A model generated the notes under the pieces. It did no database searches. It worked only from the letters and a program-made list of their open reading frames with translations, and was not told the origin of the DNA. 64,000 bases of DNA. Origin: Heterodera schachtii. Taxonomy: Eukaryota > Nematoda > Chromadorea > Rhabditida > Heteroderidae. Where the stretch lies: assembly GCA_023374025.1 (NCBI GenBank), contig SIJG01000002.1:782078-846077 (forward strand). Reading direction: 5' to 3'. Below, one piece after another: positions 31,816 to 43,551 of the stretch (position 1 is the first letter of the stretch; every line of letters starts with the position of its first letter). The position numbers were made by a program, and so were the translations under genes.

Positions 31816-32636
31816 TCATTTGATCATCAATACCAATAAGAAAAAATGAAATTTTACGATTTTTTTTTCTTTTTTCCATCTCTTTAGAGTTGTATTTCCA
31901 ATTTTCAAAATGGCAGCAATTTCTTTGTCACTTAAAGAAGGGTTTCCATTTTTCATTTTATAATAATCATTCATTTTGCTTATTTTTTCTTTTTTATAAT
32001 ATTTATTTGCTCCTCCTGAAAAGCAAAAAAAATAAGTCGAAATTATAAACATAAAATTTAATTTATAAATTTACTTTTGCCAATTTCAATGCCAAATTCC
32101 CTTTTCCATTTTCTTAATGTTGTTTCATAAATGCCCAACTCGTTCGCGAATTGCTTCTGTTTTTCTTTATCTGATCTTCTTTTAAACTCATCACTTCGTT
32201 CAACAAATTCTCTCTTTTTCATTTTATAAGAAATCTTTTTATTTAATTTTAATTCTTTTTTCCATTTATAAATTTTCTGTCGACTAATTCCCAATTTTCT
32301 CACAATTTTTTGCTCAATTTTATTCCAAACTTTTGTCGAACATTTTCCTGTTTTCTTGATTAATTCTTTTATTGCATGAAATTTATGAATAATTTCGCTT
32401 TTTTGTTGAAAATCCAACTGATCGTTCTGATCAGTTAATTCATTTCGATTAATTTGATTAAAATTTCCGTTTTGATCAGTCACATTTTGATTTTCTTCAA
32501 TTATTTCATTTGCCCATTCTTCGCCAAATATTTTATCAAAAGTTGGCCCAAGTTTTTTGCACAGATTAACTGACAATGTTTTGTCAGTTGAATTGCTTAT
32601 GATAAAGAACACAAATATAAAAAAAAGAAAACGCAT
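31816..32636 (-). CDS. Triple-HTH family copy 12, intact with altered exon 2
   Basis: Exons 32636-32075 and 32015-31816 splice in phase to give 253 aa. The N-terminus MRFLFFIFVFFIISNSTDKT is hydrophobic. CKKLGPTFDKIFGEEWANEI and a shorter acidic linker (IEENQNVTDQNGN) follow. HTH1 ends ISRQKIYKWKKELKL and HTH2 ends IYETTLRKWKREFG. Exon 2 lacks the usual SPIRFTDEQKMSK start. It instead encodes GANKYYKKEKISK before MNDYYKMKNGNPSL and HTH3 (DKEIAAILKIGNTTLKRWKK). The C-terminus is 15-16 residues longer and hydrophobic (HFFLLVLMI). The different 5' part of exon 2 may reflect replacement of the acceptor region. Confidence 0.75.
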
Positions 32637-32734
32637 CACTAAAAAAAAGTTATAAATAATTAATTAATAATTTTTATTAAATATTTTTTTATTAAAATTA
32701 CCTAAATTACATCAGAAAATAATTTTTTATTTAA

Positions 32735-32900
32735 ATTTTAATGAATAATGGAGAAGCATTGCCAAAAATGCGATCAATAGATGAAAATGATCATCAGTAG
32801 AATTTATTAAATAAAATATTAGTAAATAAGATTAAATAATTGAAAGCCATGAATTTCATAATAATTTCACATGGCATTTCCTAATTACGCCCTATTGGAT
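32735..32900 (-). promoter_or_regulatory. Conserved 5' block of triple-HTH copy 12
   Basis: ATGAATAATGGAGAAGCATT, GCCAAAAATGCGATCAATAG and ATGATCATCAGTAGAA, then GCCATGAATTTCATAATAAT and CTAATTACGCCCTATTGGAT. The outer edge (TTTTTCGACAAATCCTTCAT) is shared with copies 5 and 10, then sequence similarity stops at the TAGGGATGGGA element. Confidence 0.5.
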
Positions 32901-33155
32901 ATTTTTCGACAAATCCTTCATCACTAGGGATGGGATTTTTATGTTTTTACATATATTTTTTTGCGGCTTAGTTATGGCGAGAGAAGCCCAAAAAAGCATT
33001 TTCTCCTAACAATTTTCGATTTATAGAGACTAATAAAAAAAAACTGACATTTTTGAAAAAATTTCTAGGAAAAATACAAGAAAATTGGAAAATAGACCTC
33101 TATGTTGAAAATGCAATTTTTTGTTTAAAAATGCTTCCGAATTGAAAGAACAAAA

Positions 33156-33269
33156 ATGGCACAAATTCGAGCGGAATTAGAACCGTTAATTAAGGAAAAT
33201 AAATTAAAAATGAAAAATGCGGCGGAAAAAAACAATGATATAAAGGGCAAAATCATATTATTGTCATAA
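33156..33269 (+). CDS. Short Lys/Glu-rich open frame, uncertain
   Basis: 37 codons from ATG (MAQIRAELEPLIKENKLKMK..), predicted helical and highly charged. No neighbours or splice signals link it to a gene. It could be an exon remnant or chance. Confidence 0.15.
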   Translation: MAQIRAELEPLIKENKLKMKNAAEKNNDIKGKIILLS

Positions 33270-33770
33270 AAAGTGAGAGAAGAAATTGGAAAACGAATTG
33301 CAAGAAAACAAAAATTCAAATTGATATTTCGCTTTATTGTTTTTTTCAATTATTATTTTTGGTTTTTGCAAAAAAAGATTATGTCGATAAAAATTCGTAT
33401 TTTATATGCACAAATGGTGGCCATCGAAATTTCATGAAAATAGAATCAAAATCATCCATGTGTCAATTTTTGTTTCGATCAATTTATTGCCAAATTTGTA
33501 TATGTATACATTCCGCTTCAAAAAAACAAAATTGAAAGCCTATTGATTTATTTCATCATAAATTCACTTGCATAAATTATTAAAAAGATAAATATTATGA
33601 CAGGGAATATTTCTTTCTGGGGGTAGACGGACTAAAATGATCATTTTTTTAGCATTATTTTTGTTTACTTTACATAGCATAAAATTCTCGCATTTCACAT
33701 TAAATGTTAGAATGATAACGCAAAAAGGTGAAAGTGCGAGAAAAAAATTTTTAAAGATCAATTAAAAAGT
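33270..33770. other. AT-rich intergenic DNA
   Basis: No gene is visible. 33655-33770 (ACTTTACATAGCATAAAATT, GATCAATTAAAAAGT) matches 10150-10215, so the duplicated unit around copies 1 and 13 extends at least this far 3'. Confidence 0.45.
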
Positions 33771-34870
33771 ATTTACAACAATTTGCTGTAAACTGTTAAA
33801 AGATAAATAAAACATTTGATCACTTCGGCTAATAGGAAATTACAACAATTCACAATTTTTTCCATCTTCTTAGAGTTGCACTTCCAATTTTCAAAATGCC
33901 AGCAATTTCTTGATCAGTTAAAGTGCGATTTCCATTCTTCATTTCATAATAATCATTCATTTTGCTCATTTTTTGTTCATCGGTAAATCGAATTGGACCT
34001 AAGAATATAATAAAATTAAATATTAATAATGAAATGAAAATTACATTTAAAATTTACTTTTGCTCATTTCAATGCCAAATTCTTTTTTCCAATTTTGGAT
34101 TGTTTTTCTGTGAATGCCCAACTCGTCAGCAAATTGTTTCTGTTTTCCATTTTTGTAAATTCTTTTAAATTCTTCAATTCGTTCAACAAATTCCTTCTTT
34201 TTCATTTCATAATGATCCTTTTCATTTAAATTAAATTGTTTTTTCCATTTGTAAATTTTCATTCGACGAATTCCCAATTTTTTCGCTATTTTTAACTCAA
34301 TTTTATTCCATTTTTTTGTTGAATATTTTCCCCGTTTCTTCATTCTTTCTTTTATTGCGTGAAATTTGTGGATAATTCCGCGTTTTTGCTGATCATCGGA
34401 TTGATCAGTCTGATCAGCATTTAATTTATTTTCACTAAAATTTGCATTTTGATCAGTCTCATTTTGATTTTCATTTTCATTTTCTCCAATTATTTCATTT
34501 GCCCATTTTTCGCCAAATATTTCAGCAAAAGTTGGCCCAAGTTTTTTGAACGGATTAACTGACAATGTTTTGTCAATTGAATTACTAATGATTAAGAACA
34601 TAAACACAAAAAGGAGAAAACGCATCACTAAAAAAAATTATAAATAATTAATTAATAATTTTTTAATATTTTTATTAAATATATTTGTATTAAAAACTAA
34701 GTTAATTCATCAGAAAATAATTTTTTAATTGAATTTTTATGAATATTAGAGAAGATTGCCAAAAATGCGATCAATAGGTGAAACGGATCATCAGTAGATA
34801 TTTTCTAAAAATAATAATATTATGTGTAAATAAGAATAAATAATTGAAAGCCATGAATTTCTCATCATAA
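33770..34870 (-). repeat. Left copy of a divergent inverted pair (copies 13/14)
   Basis: The reverse complement of 36150-37255, from the 3' flank (CAATTTGCTGTAAACTGTTA) to the 5' block (GCCATGAATTTC). The spacer 34870-36150 contains a mariner-type MITE. By eye identity is above 95% over the coding part. Confidence 0.8.
33850..34625 (-). CDS. Triple-HTH family copy 13, intact, putatively secreted
   Basis: Exons 34625-34058 and 33998-33850 join in phase over a 59-bp intron and give 238 aa. Order: hydrophobic MRFLLFVFMFLIISNS, NPFKKLGPTFAEIFGEKW (the usual Cys is Phe here), acidic linker ENENQNETDQ, HTH1 (KIAKKLGIRRMKIYKWKKQF), HTH2 (KQFADELGIHRKTIQNWKKE), then exon 2 with SPIRFTDEQK and HTH3 (DQEIAGILKIGSATLRRWKK) ending KL. 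Of the four intact copies it keeps all three Trp-Lys-Lys endings most faithfully. It faces away from copy 14, its near-identical inverted partner. Confidence 0.78.
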
Positions 34871-35163
34871 TTTCACGTGATATCCAAAATTGCGCCCATT
34901 GGGTATTTTTTCGAAATTCTTCATCAACATGCCACGGATTTGCGATGGATTTCCATTTTTTTGCATGTTTAAAAACCAACCATTATAAAAAATTAACAAT
35001 TTAATAAAAAAAATTTCCTATTAAATACGAAAATATATTTTTTAAGGATAAATAAAATCGAAAGTTTAAATTTAAAAGCATAAATTTTTACGATTCAAAA
35101 TATTTTATTTATTTATTTTTATTGTTTTTCGTATTTTTACAGATTTTTTCAAAAATGCCAAAA

Positions 35164-35725
35164 TACTTAGGGTGAAACATAAGTTTTGATACCCGTTTTT
35201 TTGGAATTAAAAAATTCTCAACGCTGAGATTCACTTTCTCTATTTTTTATTTTGTAGATTGATATGTTCTCTTTCATAATGACTTATTTTTATCTTTTTA
35301 TCTTTTCACAAAGAATTTTATGAATTAATTAGTCCCAAGAAAGCCGATTTTTGTGTCAAAATTTTCTGCTGGAGAAATTTTGTTTCCATAAAAACCAAAC
35401 ATTTTAACAAAAATTCTCAAATTTTGCATAAACATTGTCCTAACTATATTCTCTCAAAATAACTTTTCATTAGACTTTTTGTTTGCATTTTCAATGAAAT
35501 ATGCATTCTCAAACTGACCAAGGTTCAAAATGCCTAAAATTAGTTTTTTGTTATAATTTTGTTTAAATGAAATCAAAATGTGGGAAAAAGAGTTGAAATG
35601 ATAGAGAACATAACAATCTACAAAATAAAAAAGAAAGTAAATGAATTTATTAAGAGTTAAAAAAGTTATGAATTTTTAAACATTGGAAAGATTTGGGTAT
35701 CAAAACTTATGTTCCACCCTAAGTA
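35164..35725. mobile_element. Mariner-type MITE with TA target site
   Basis: The element 35166-35723 (558 bp) starts CTTAGGGTGAAACATAAG and continues TTTTGATACCC. It ends GGGTATCAAAA then CTTATGTTCCACCCTAAG, between TA dinucleotides. The terminal repeats are about 29 bp with one mismatch. The interior is AT-rich with no transposase frame. The TA duplication fits Tc1/mariner. Confidence 0.85.
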
Positions 35726-36149
35726 TGTGCCAAAACCCCGAAACATGTGTTTTTATGTTTTTATAAGTCGCTCTAAACCAAATTGTTCGGAGAAAATGCT
35801 ATTTTTGTGCTTCTCTCGTCGTAACTAAGCCGCAGAAAAAATATGTAAAAACATAAAGATTCCGGTCTCTAATTATTAAATTTTTTGGTAAAATTCCCAA
35901 ATTTGTTCCTTTCCGTGGACATTCAATTCAATCCACTGCAATTAGCACTTAAAAGGTCCGATTAATTCAACGTTTAGTTTCAAATAACTTTAAAGGGGCT
36001 AGAAACTAGCATTTGTACGTTAAAATTTTTTAAATCGAAAATATAACTTATTGTAAAAAATAAAAATAAAAATAGATGAAATTTTCTAGCCTTTAAAAAT
36101 TATTAAGAAAAAAAATTGAAAAATTTCGACTTTTTTAATTGGGCGTAAT

Positions 36150-37255
36150 TACGAAATGTCATGTGAAATTATGATGAAATTCATGGCTTTCAATTATTTA
36201 ATTTTTATTTACTAATATTTTATAAATTCTACTGATGATCAGTTTCACTTATTGATCGCATTTTTGGCAATGCTTCTCCATATTCATTAGAATTTAAATA
36301 CAAAATTATTTTCGAAGAATTAGCTTAATTTTAATACAAATATATTTAATAAAAATATTAAAAAATTATTAATTAATTATTTATAATTTTTTTTAGTGAT
36401 GCGTTTTCTCCTTTTTGTGTTTATGTTCTTAATCATTAGTAATTCAATTGACAAAACATTGTCAGTTAATCCGTTCAAAAACTTGGGCCAACTTTTGCTG
36501 AAATATTTGGCGAAAAATGGGCAAATGAAATAATTGGAGAAAATGAAAATGAAAATCAAAATGAGACTGATCAAAATGCAAATTTTAGTGAAAATAAATT
36601 AAATGCTGATCAGACTGATCAATCCGATGATCAGCAAAAACGCGGAATTATTCACAAATTTCATGCAATAAAAGAACGAATTAAGAAAAGAGGGAAATAT
36701 TCGGCAAAAAAATGGAATAAAATTGAGTTAAAAATAGCGAAAAATTAGGAATTCGTCGAATGAAAATTTACAAATGGAAAAAACAATTTAATTTAAATGA
36801 AAAGGATTATTATGAAATGAAAAAGAAGGAATTTGTTGAACGAATTGAAGAATTTAAAAGAATTTACAAAAATGGAAAACAGAAACAATTTGCTGACGAG
36901 TTGGGCATTCACAGAAAAACAATCCAAAATTGGAAAAAAGAATTTGGCATTGAAATGAGCAAAAGTAAATTTTAAATGTAATTTTCATTGCATTATTAAT
37001 ATTTAATTTTATTATATTCTTAGGTCCAATTCGATTTACCGATGAACAAAAAATGAGCAAAATGAATGATTATTATAAAATGAAGAATGGAAATCGCACT
37101 TTAACTGATCAAGAAATTGCTGGCATTTTGAAAATTGGAAGTGCAACTCTAAGAAGATGGAAAAAATTGTGAATTGTTGTAATTTCCTATTAGCCAAAGT
37201 GATCAAATTTTTTTATTTTTCTTTTAATTGTTTACAGCAAATTGTTGTAAATATT
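36150..37255 (+). repeat. Right copy of the divergent inverted pair (copies 13/14)
   Basis: Mirror of 33770-34870. The outer edge lies at about 37255 (GTAAATATTTTTTTGTAATT). The inner edge is near GGGCGTAATTACGAAATGTC at about 36140. Confidence 0.8.
36399..37172 (+). pseudogene. Triple-HTH family copy 14 (two A-run frameshifts)
   Basis: ATG at 36399. Exon 1 extends to 36964 and exon 2 runs 37024-37172. It is almost identical to copy 13 but lacks one A in NPFKK (CAAAAACTTGG) and one A in KIAKK (GCGAAAAATTAGG). The first gives a truncated product of about 44 aa. HTH2, the intron and exon 2 are undamaged. Because both defects are single bases in A-homopolymers, this may be a sequencing artefact rather than a true pseudogene. 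Confidence 0.75.
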
Positions 37256-37259
37256 TTTT

Positions 37260-38050
37260 TGTAATTAAAGCAAAAATTTATAAAATAGAGACGAAAAATT
37301 TCGCTCAAAACACAAAAAATTCGAAACCAGAAAAATATGGGCGTTTTTTTAAATTTTATTATTAAATGTTTTGGAAAAATTGTCACAAAATTATTAGGGT
37401 TATAAGTTGTATGATTTTGCATATTTTTTTTGCGCATATGGTATGAAAAAAGGGGCTCAAAAATAGCATTTCTACGTTAAAATTTTTTGATTTGGTGAAG
37501 GTTTTTAGTGCATATAAAAGCATATTTTGGGGGTTTTCGAGAATAAATGCATATTTTTCCATTTTTGGGCTTTTAAAGCATATTTCGGTCATTTTTGGCA
37601 AATTTTCACAAGAAAAATGCGAAAAAAGCGAAAAATACACCCCTAAGAATCGACTTTTTGGGAATTTAAAAAAAAATACACTTAAAAATCGGAAAATTTT
37701 TAATTTTCTGTAAGAACTTAAGAAAAAAAAATTATTTATGTAGAAAATGTAATTTTGTTTTAATTAATATATGTAAGTGACCGGCCGAATTTAAAAGTTG
37801 CTAATCGAGCAAAGAATTTTTTTTTGCGTCGACAAATTTAAATTAATAATAATTAGATTATTTATTTTATGAAATATTAAAAGTTTTTGTTTAAAAAAAA
37901 ATTATTATCACTGACCAAATCACTTCTGACCAAATCACATGTTACCATATAAGAAAATGACGTATGAACAATTTTCATGCATGTCAAAAATCATACATTT
38001 TTGTGTGACTATAAACAATCAAAAAAAAATATTATACATCAATTTTAAAA
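37260..38050. other. Intergenic, GCATATTT-type repeat
   Basis: 37440-37680 carries AGTGCATATAAAAGCATATT phrases related to the ATATGGAC/GCATAT families. The rest is AT-rich without a gene. Confidence 0.45.
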
Positions 38051-38059
38051 TTTAAATAT

Positions 38060-38180
38060 AAATTTACTTTTGTTTATTTCAATGCCAAATTCCCTTTTCC
38101 ATTTTCTTAATTTTTCTCTGCAAATGCCCAACTCTTTCGCAAATTGATTCTGTTTTCCATTTTTAAACATTCTTTTAAAA
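38060..38180 (-). pseudogene. Triple-HTH family copy 15 (HTH2 fragment)
   Basis: About 40 codons: RMFKNGKQNQFAKELGICRE then KLRKWKREFGIEINK, followed by the usual GTAAAT donor. Nothing of the signal, linker, HTH1 or exon 2 is adjacent. It marks the right end of the family cluster. Confidence 0.7.
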
Positions 38181-38194
38181 TTATTTTATCATTA

Positions 38195-38800
38195 AAATAA
38201 AAATCACATGGTATTTTCAATTGAATAAATTATAAAAACAAATCATGGAATATGCAATAATAGTGTTAAATAGTTCACAAATAAAAAGATTATGTTTGTT
38301 TAATGAAAAAGAGTGGAAATAATAATTGGATAATGGGTTAATTTTGTAAAAAATGAAGATTATAAACATAATAAATAATAGAATAAAATTGCAAAATTAG
38401 ATATAAAATGAATAAAAATTGAATAGTATAGTTAATTTTTTGTTTTTTTATTTTGTTAAATTTTTTGATTTTTTTTAAATTTGGTATATGGCATAAATAA
38501 TTAAAAACAAAATGTAAATTTTTCAAATTTTGTCATTAAATTAATTAAATGGTATTTTCAAATGGAATAAAGAAATGATCAAAAATACAAAATAGTCAAA
38601 AACAAAGATTATGTTTTTGTTAGTTTTTATAATGAAAAAGAGTGGAAATAATATTGGGATGGATTAATTTTGTGAAAAATGAAGATTAAAATCATAATAA
38701 ATAATAGAATAAAATTGGATATAAAATGAATAAAAGTTATTATTATAGTTAGTTTTTTGAATTTTATATTTTGTTAATCTTTTTTTTGATTTTTTAAATT
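38195..38800. repeat. Tandem duplication of ~340 bp, AT-rich
   Basis: ATGGTATTTTCAATTGAATA, then GAAAAAGAGTGGAAATAATA and AATAATAGAATAAAATTG at 38210-38400, recurs in the same order at 38550-38720. No gene is visible. 38800-38990 is likewise non-coding. Confidence 0.65.
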
Positions 38801-38996
38801 AAATTAACTGTCAATTTGTCAAAATAGGGAAATTTGAAAACGATAAAATTTTTTGCAATAATTTGTCCGTTTTTTCGACTAAAATTTTTCGTTTTCCAAA
38901 TTTTTGTCCCCCCAGGCCGAAACTTTTGATCAATTTGACAGTTTATTGTCCACATTGATCATGATCAGACATGTTCGGCAGCTGTATGGTTTACTT

Positions 38997-41900
38997 TTAC
39001 TGGGCTAAAGGGACAAAGTCTTCCAAAAAATATGTGCCCATTTGTTGCGCGACGTCAAATTCCTTGCCGAGCAATTCGATTTGACCCGTCGGCACTTCTG
39101 TTTCCACCAACGTTTGGCAATCCTTTTTCAGTTTGAAGCGTCGTCCGGGTTTGGCATTTCCGTATTTGCTTCTATTATTATTATTATTATTAAAAAAATG
39201 AATTGGAAATTTGAAAAATAATTTGAAAAATTATAAATTAATAATTAGAAAAAAAACTACAAAAATCTGGTAATTTTTAACTATGCCAAAAAATGTATAA
39301 TGCTTTTTTTGGTCACAAATAAAAAATAATTGCAATTTTTGTTTTGTTTTTTTTGCTAAGCTCCAAAAATATGTTTATAAAAAAATATATCCCTAAAAGT
39401 CGTTAAAATGAATGATATTTTTCGAAAACATATTTTTTAGCGCGCTTCTCTTATGTCAGCAAAAATTATCTACAAAAAACCATATAAATTCATAAAAAAG
39501 TAAATAAAAAATCCAACCACTGATTATAATCATTAATAAAATAATAAAAACAAATCCAAACGGGTCGCAAGCGTTTTTCAACACGCATTCCCACAGAAGC
39601 GGACCAATGAATGGAAGTGGCCTTAAAATCAAAACATAATCCGACAATATCTTCTGACATGGATGTGTTTCGAAATTCTCTTACGTTTGTGTTGACATTA
39701 TCATCTGAAAATTGAGTATTCAATTGAAAAAAAGTGATTTTAAAAATAATTTAGGAAAAATTAATTTCAAACCAATATTCATTCATTCATTATAATAATT
39801 TTTAAATTAATTTAAAAAAATTCTGCTCTATACCGGGCTTGCGGTTGTTGGACGAGGCTAGTAAAAAAAAAGAATTTAAATTATTTTCTATATTATTTAG
39901 AATAATTTAATTTAAAATTAATAATTTTAGCCGGGTTTTAATTATAAAAAATGTCGAAAGTTTAAAAAATATATAATAAAATTATAAAAACACCAAGAAG
40001 TCATTGAAAATTATTCAAAAAAATGTAGCATTTTTTTGGCATTTTAGAATGAAAAAAAACATCAAAATGAGAAAAAAAAAAACCAAAAATAGGGGAATAA
40101 ATTTAGAAAATTTTTCCATTCTGAGGGGGGGTGTATTTTTGAAAAATTTTTTTAAATTAAAAAATTGCAAAATTCGGAAAATCACGAACCGGCTCCTTAT
40201 AACAGCAACGAAACGAGTGACCAACATCACAACAGGCACTTTTTTGAGCCCCCACTTCCTCCATACAGCCAAAGAAATCGCATTTCTTGCAGATTTGTTT
40301 GATGAATTCTTTGTTTTTGCAGGCCTCTCTTTCTTCGAGTTCAAACGGCGATTCCTTTTTCAATATTAAAAAATGATTAATTTTATTTTGACTATTTTTT
40401 TTTTGAATTTTTGAGTGGAAATTTGTTTTTAATGTGTTTTATAATTATTTAAATTATTAATATAATATTAAAAAGTTTATTCTAAACATAGAGTTGGGCG
40501 GGACCTGGCATTTTTTTGGAAAAACCGGGACCGGAATTTTCCGGGTTAAGAAAGCCTGAAGTCAATTGGATCTCTTGTAAGAAAAAAATTAAAAACTTTT
40601 GATCCGAAGTCTAATTCTAAATAAATCTGCGAATTATCGACAATTGTTTTTCAGTTTTAAATTCAGATATAATAATAATAATAATAAATTTGCATTGATT
40701 TTTTTCTTCAAAAATTAATATTTGAATCATTGAAACGAATATAAATAAATAAAAATAAATGCTAATAATTTGTAAACTCCATTTTTGGAGTGTATTTCCT
40801 GATTGGGCCATTTACTCGAAACTCAAAGTTTGAAGGTCAATAAAAAAAACAAAGTTGCATTATTAAGTGATTTTGGAAGTGATTGTATCTGTGATGATCA
40901 AAATTTTTTTTTAAATAATCAATTATTAAAACAAAAGAATTAATACTCCAAATTTAATGCAATTTAGGCTATTAGTGCTTAAAATAAATTAAGATTAAAC
41001 CCGATTTTGAATATATGCGCAAATGTACGGGATGAAAATGTCTGGACACTTTACGCCGCTCAACTCTATATTCAAGAATTAATTGTGCCCATTTTTATAT
41101 AATTATGTCAACAAACTGTTCTTTGCATTATAAATTAGCAGAGAATTTACCGTTGTAATTGGTGTTTCCTAAAAAACATATAAATTAGTTTAAGTAATAT
41201 TATAAAAAACATTGCTTCCCATTTTAAGAAAATAGGTATATATTTTTATTTTTGCCATAAGTTCACATAAAAGATATTTGATAATTTTTTTTTAACAGTT
41301 AAAATAAAAGTGCAAATGGTGTAGTTTGTAAGAATTCGAACAAATATCGAATATAGAAAAAAAAAAAAATTTAATACCAAAGTTTTTATAAAAGCGGCTT
41401 AAAGCAACGGAATCGAAAAAATAAAACTCATCAAAAATTCTTGAAAAAATAATTTACGACTTTTGAAAACAAAAAATATTTGAGCGAATGAATTTTTCAA
41501 CAATGAAAAAAATTTAAAAAAAACATGATGCTCTATGTTTATGGAAAGTTCATTCGTAAAAACTGATTACCTCGGGGCAGCACTTGAAATGATAACGGTC
41601 TGGGCAACAAGCATTCTCCTTTTCGTGCTCGATCCCATCCAAACGGCATTTGGCAAAGCCACAAAACGGGCATTGGTATTTCGCGATTTCTGTACATGTT
41701 TCATGGACCGGCAATTCGTAAAATTGCGCCTTGGGTGTATATTTTACAATAAAAATTTAATTTTGAAATAATTACAAAATACCTTGGAAACAATTTCCAT
41801 AAACTTAAACCATTTAAATTTGTATAATTATGCAACAAGAATCAATTTTACGTTTTACCCTGAAATTAAATTCTCTTTGCAGCATATAAATGGTTTTCCA

Positions 41901-43540
41901 TTCACGCCCAACGTGGGCTCCTTGCTTCGGAACTAAAATGCTTTCATTCCATACATAAATATGCATGAACGGCGAGGGCGGTTTCTAAAATCTTATTTTA
42001 GTGAGATTACCAAAATTTAAAAAAAAACATCTGCCAGGGCTTTTTCTAGAAACTCATTTGATTTTGAAAACCGAGCTATGTTTTATATTGTAAATAATGG
42101 AACTCACATAATATGCACAACAATCAAGCCTGTAGTTTTCCTCACAACACGCTGACTTTGGCCAACCTTCTTCAAATACACAACTTGGCATTTCAGTACC
42201 GTCCACGTCACAGTGACCATGATCCATGAAATTACCTTGACTTCCGTTATACTCCTTTTTCTAAATTGCCAAAATGGATTTGCGCGTTCCTTAAAACTGC
42301 AATCCCTCAATTTAAAAAATTCTTGAAAATAAAATGCTTTTTAAAATTTAGAGAATACTTTTAAAAGATTTTGGGAAAATTAACATTTACAAAAAATTTG
42401 TGAAAAATTTCAAAGAAAATTCTCAGGGGGAATTAGAATTTTCGAAAGAAACATTTCTAGAGAAAAAAAAATTAATCATAGAAATTCATAAATTTGCTCA
42501 AATACAATAATCTTTTACAAAATCTAAAAAAATTATTATTATAAATTTCAAAAAATCTTAACATAAATTTTATGTCTATAATTTTTAATCAATGAAATTT
42601 TTTGGAATATTAAGGTTTAATAGATTATACAATTGATATATTTGATAGCCCGAAAATAGTTATATTTTAAAAATTTCAGAATATTTAAACTGCCAATGTA
42701 AAAGGCAAAGCATTAGAAAAACCTAAAAGCAAGCTAAAAATCTACTTTATTTGCTAATATCCGTTGTCTTTCTAATTCCTCGGGAACCATTTGTAAAATT
42801 CCAAGCTCGTAGAGATCTGAAGTTACAAAAGTATCAATGAGAGAAATATTTAAATTTAATTTTTGCTCAATAATAAATCACTTTTGCTTAAACATAGTCT
42901 AATAACAAAACTTGCTACTAAGCGATAGCTCTAATATTCCCCTCTATCTTATGTAATTAAAAAAAACCTAGCAAAAATTTACAAAAAGTTGTATGTAACC
43001 AAAAACTACCAAAAAATTTAGACTCATAATTTTGACCCTATTTTTAAGCTCGATGAAAATTTTTTTTTTTTTTTGAAATTCAATATAATAATAGAGAAAC
43101 CTTTGTGCTATCTAATCATATCAAGGGTGGTTAGAATTGATTTATGTTTGAACAATTTTCATGCATTTAATATACCTTACATTTTTGTAAGACTATAAAA
43201 TTATGAATGGTCGCGAGCAACTCTAGCTTAGATAGATTTTAATAATTGTTAAATGCCTAATAGGAAATAATATAAATTTTTTACCCCATCCGCTGCATGT
43301 GATATTGCATAAGGTTTGATTGCATGCCACTTTTTTCAGCATTGAATCACATGCAGATGTTTTATGCTTTGGACGTGTTTCCTTAACAAAAATCAAAAGA
43401 TTAGATGATAGGTGTTGTTACTTTACCGTTGACAATTGAATAAATCCATCATTCCCTATATAAGGGAAAAATCGCACGTTTCGGAGGGAAATTTGAATAA
43501 CTCTCTTCAAACTGCTCGGATCGGCACGCGGTTTGCGCAT
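38997..43540 (-). CDS. Multi-exon gene for a Cys-rich single-pass membrane protein
   Basis: Twelve exons read on the minus strand, nearly all in consistent phase: 43540-43427, 43381-43285, 42816-42746, 42260-42108, 41984-41859, 41729-41571, 41168-41151, 40354-40190, 39857-39834, 39704-39685, 39621-39481, 39168-38997. Together they give about 420 aa. Exon 2 has C-x8-C-x4-C-x3-C. Exons 4, 6 and 8 each encode a module ending C-x(10-12)-CC-x7-CC. In exons 6 and 8 this is preceded by C-x(7 or 9)-C-x2-C-x4-C. A hydrophobic stretch (FGFVFIILLMIIISGWIFYL) in exon 11 suggests a membrane segment, followed by a basic tail (GRRFKLKK) and an acidic end, stop at 38997. I do not recognise the family. It is inferred to be a secreted or cell-surface protein with disulfide-bonded repeats. 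The 5' end is uncertain: no clear signal peptide follows the proposed ATG, the frame stays open further upstream, and the exon 11/12 junction uses a weak donor. Confidence 0.65.
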
Positions 43541-43551
43541 CCTTCCGGGAC

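Noticed and set aside
39490..39723. Alternative 77-codon minus frame over exons 10-11 of the Cys-rich gene
   Set aside because: It reads through a GT..AG intron. The spliced frame keeps phase with exon 9 and gives a clean membrane segment.
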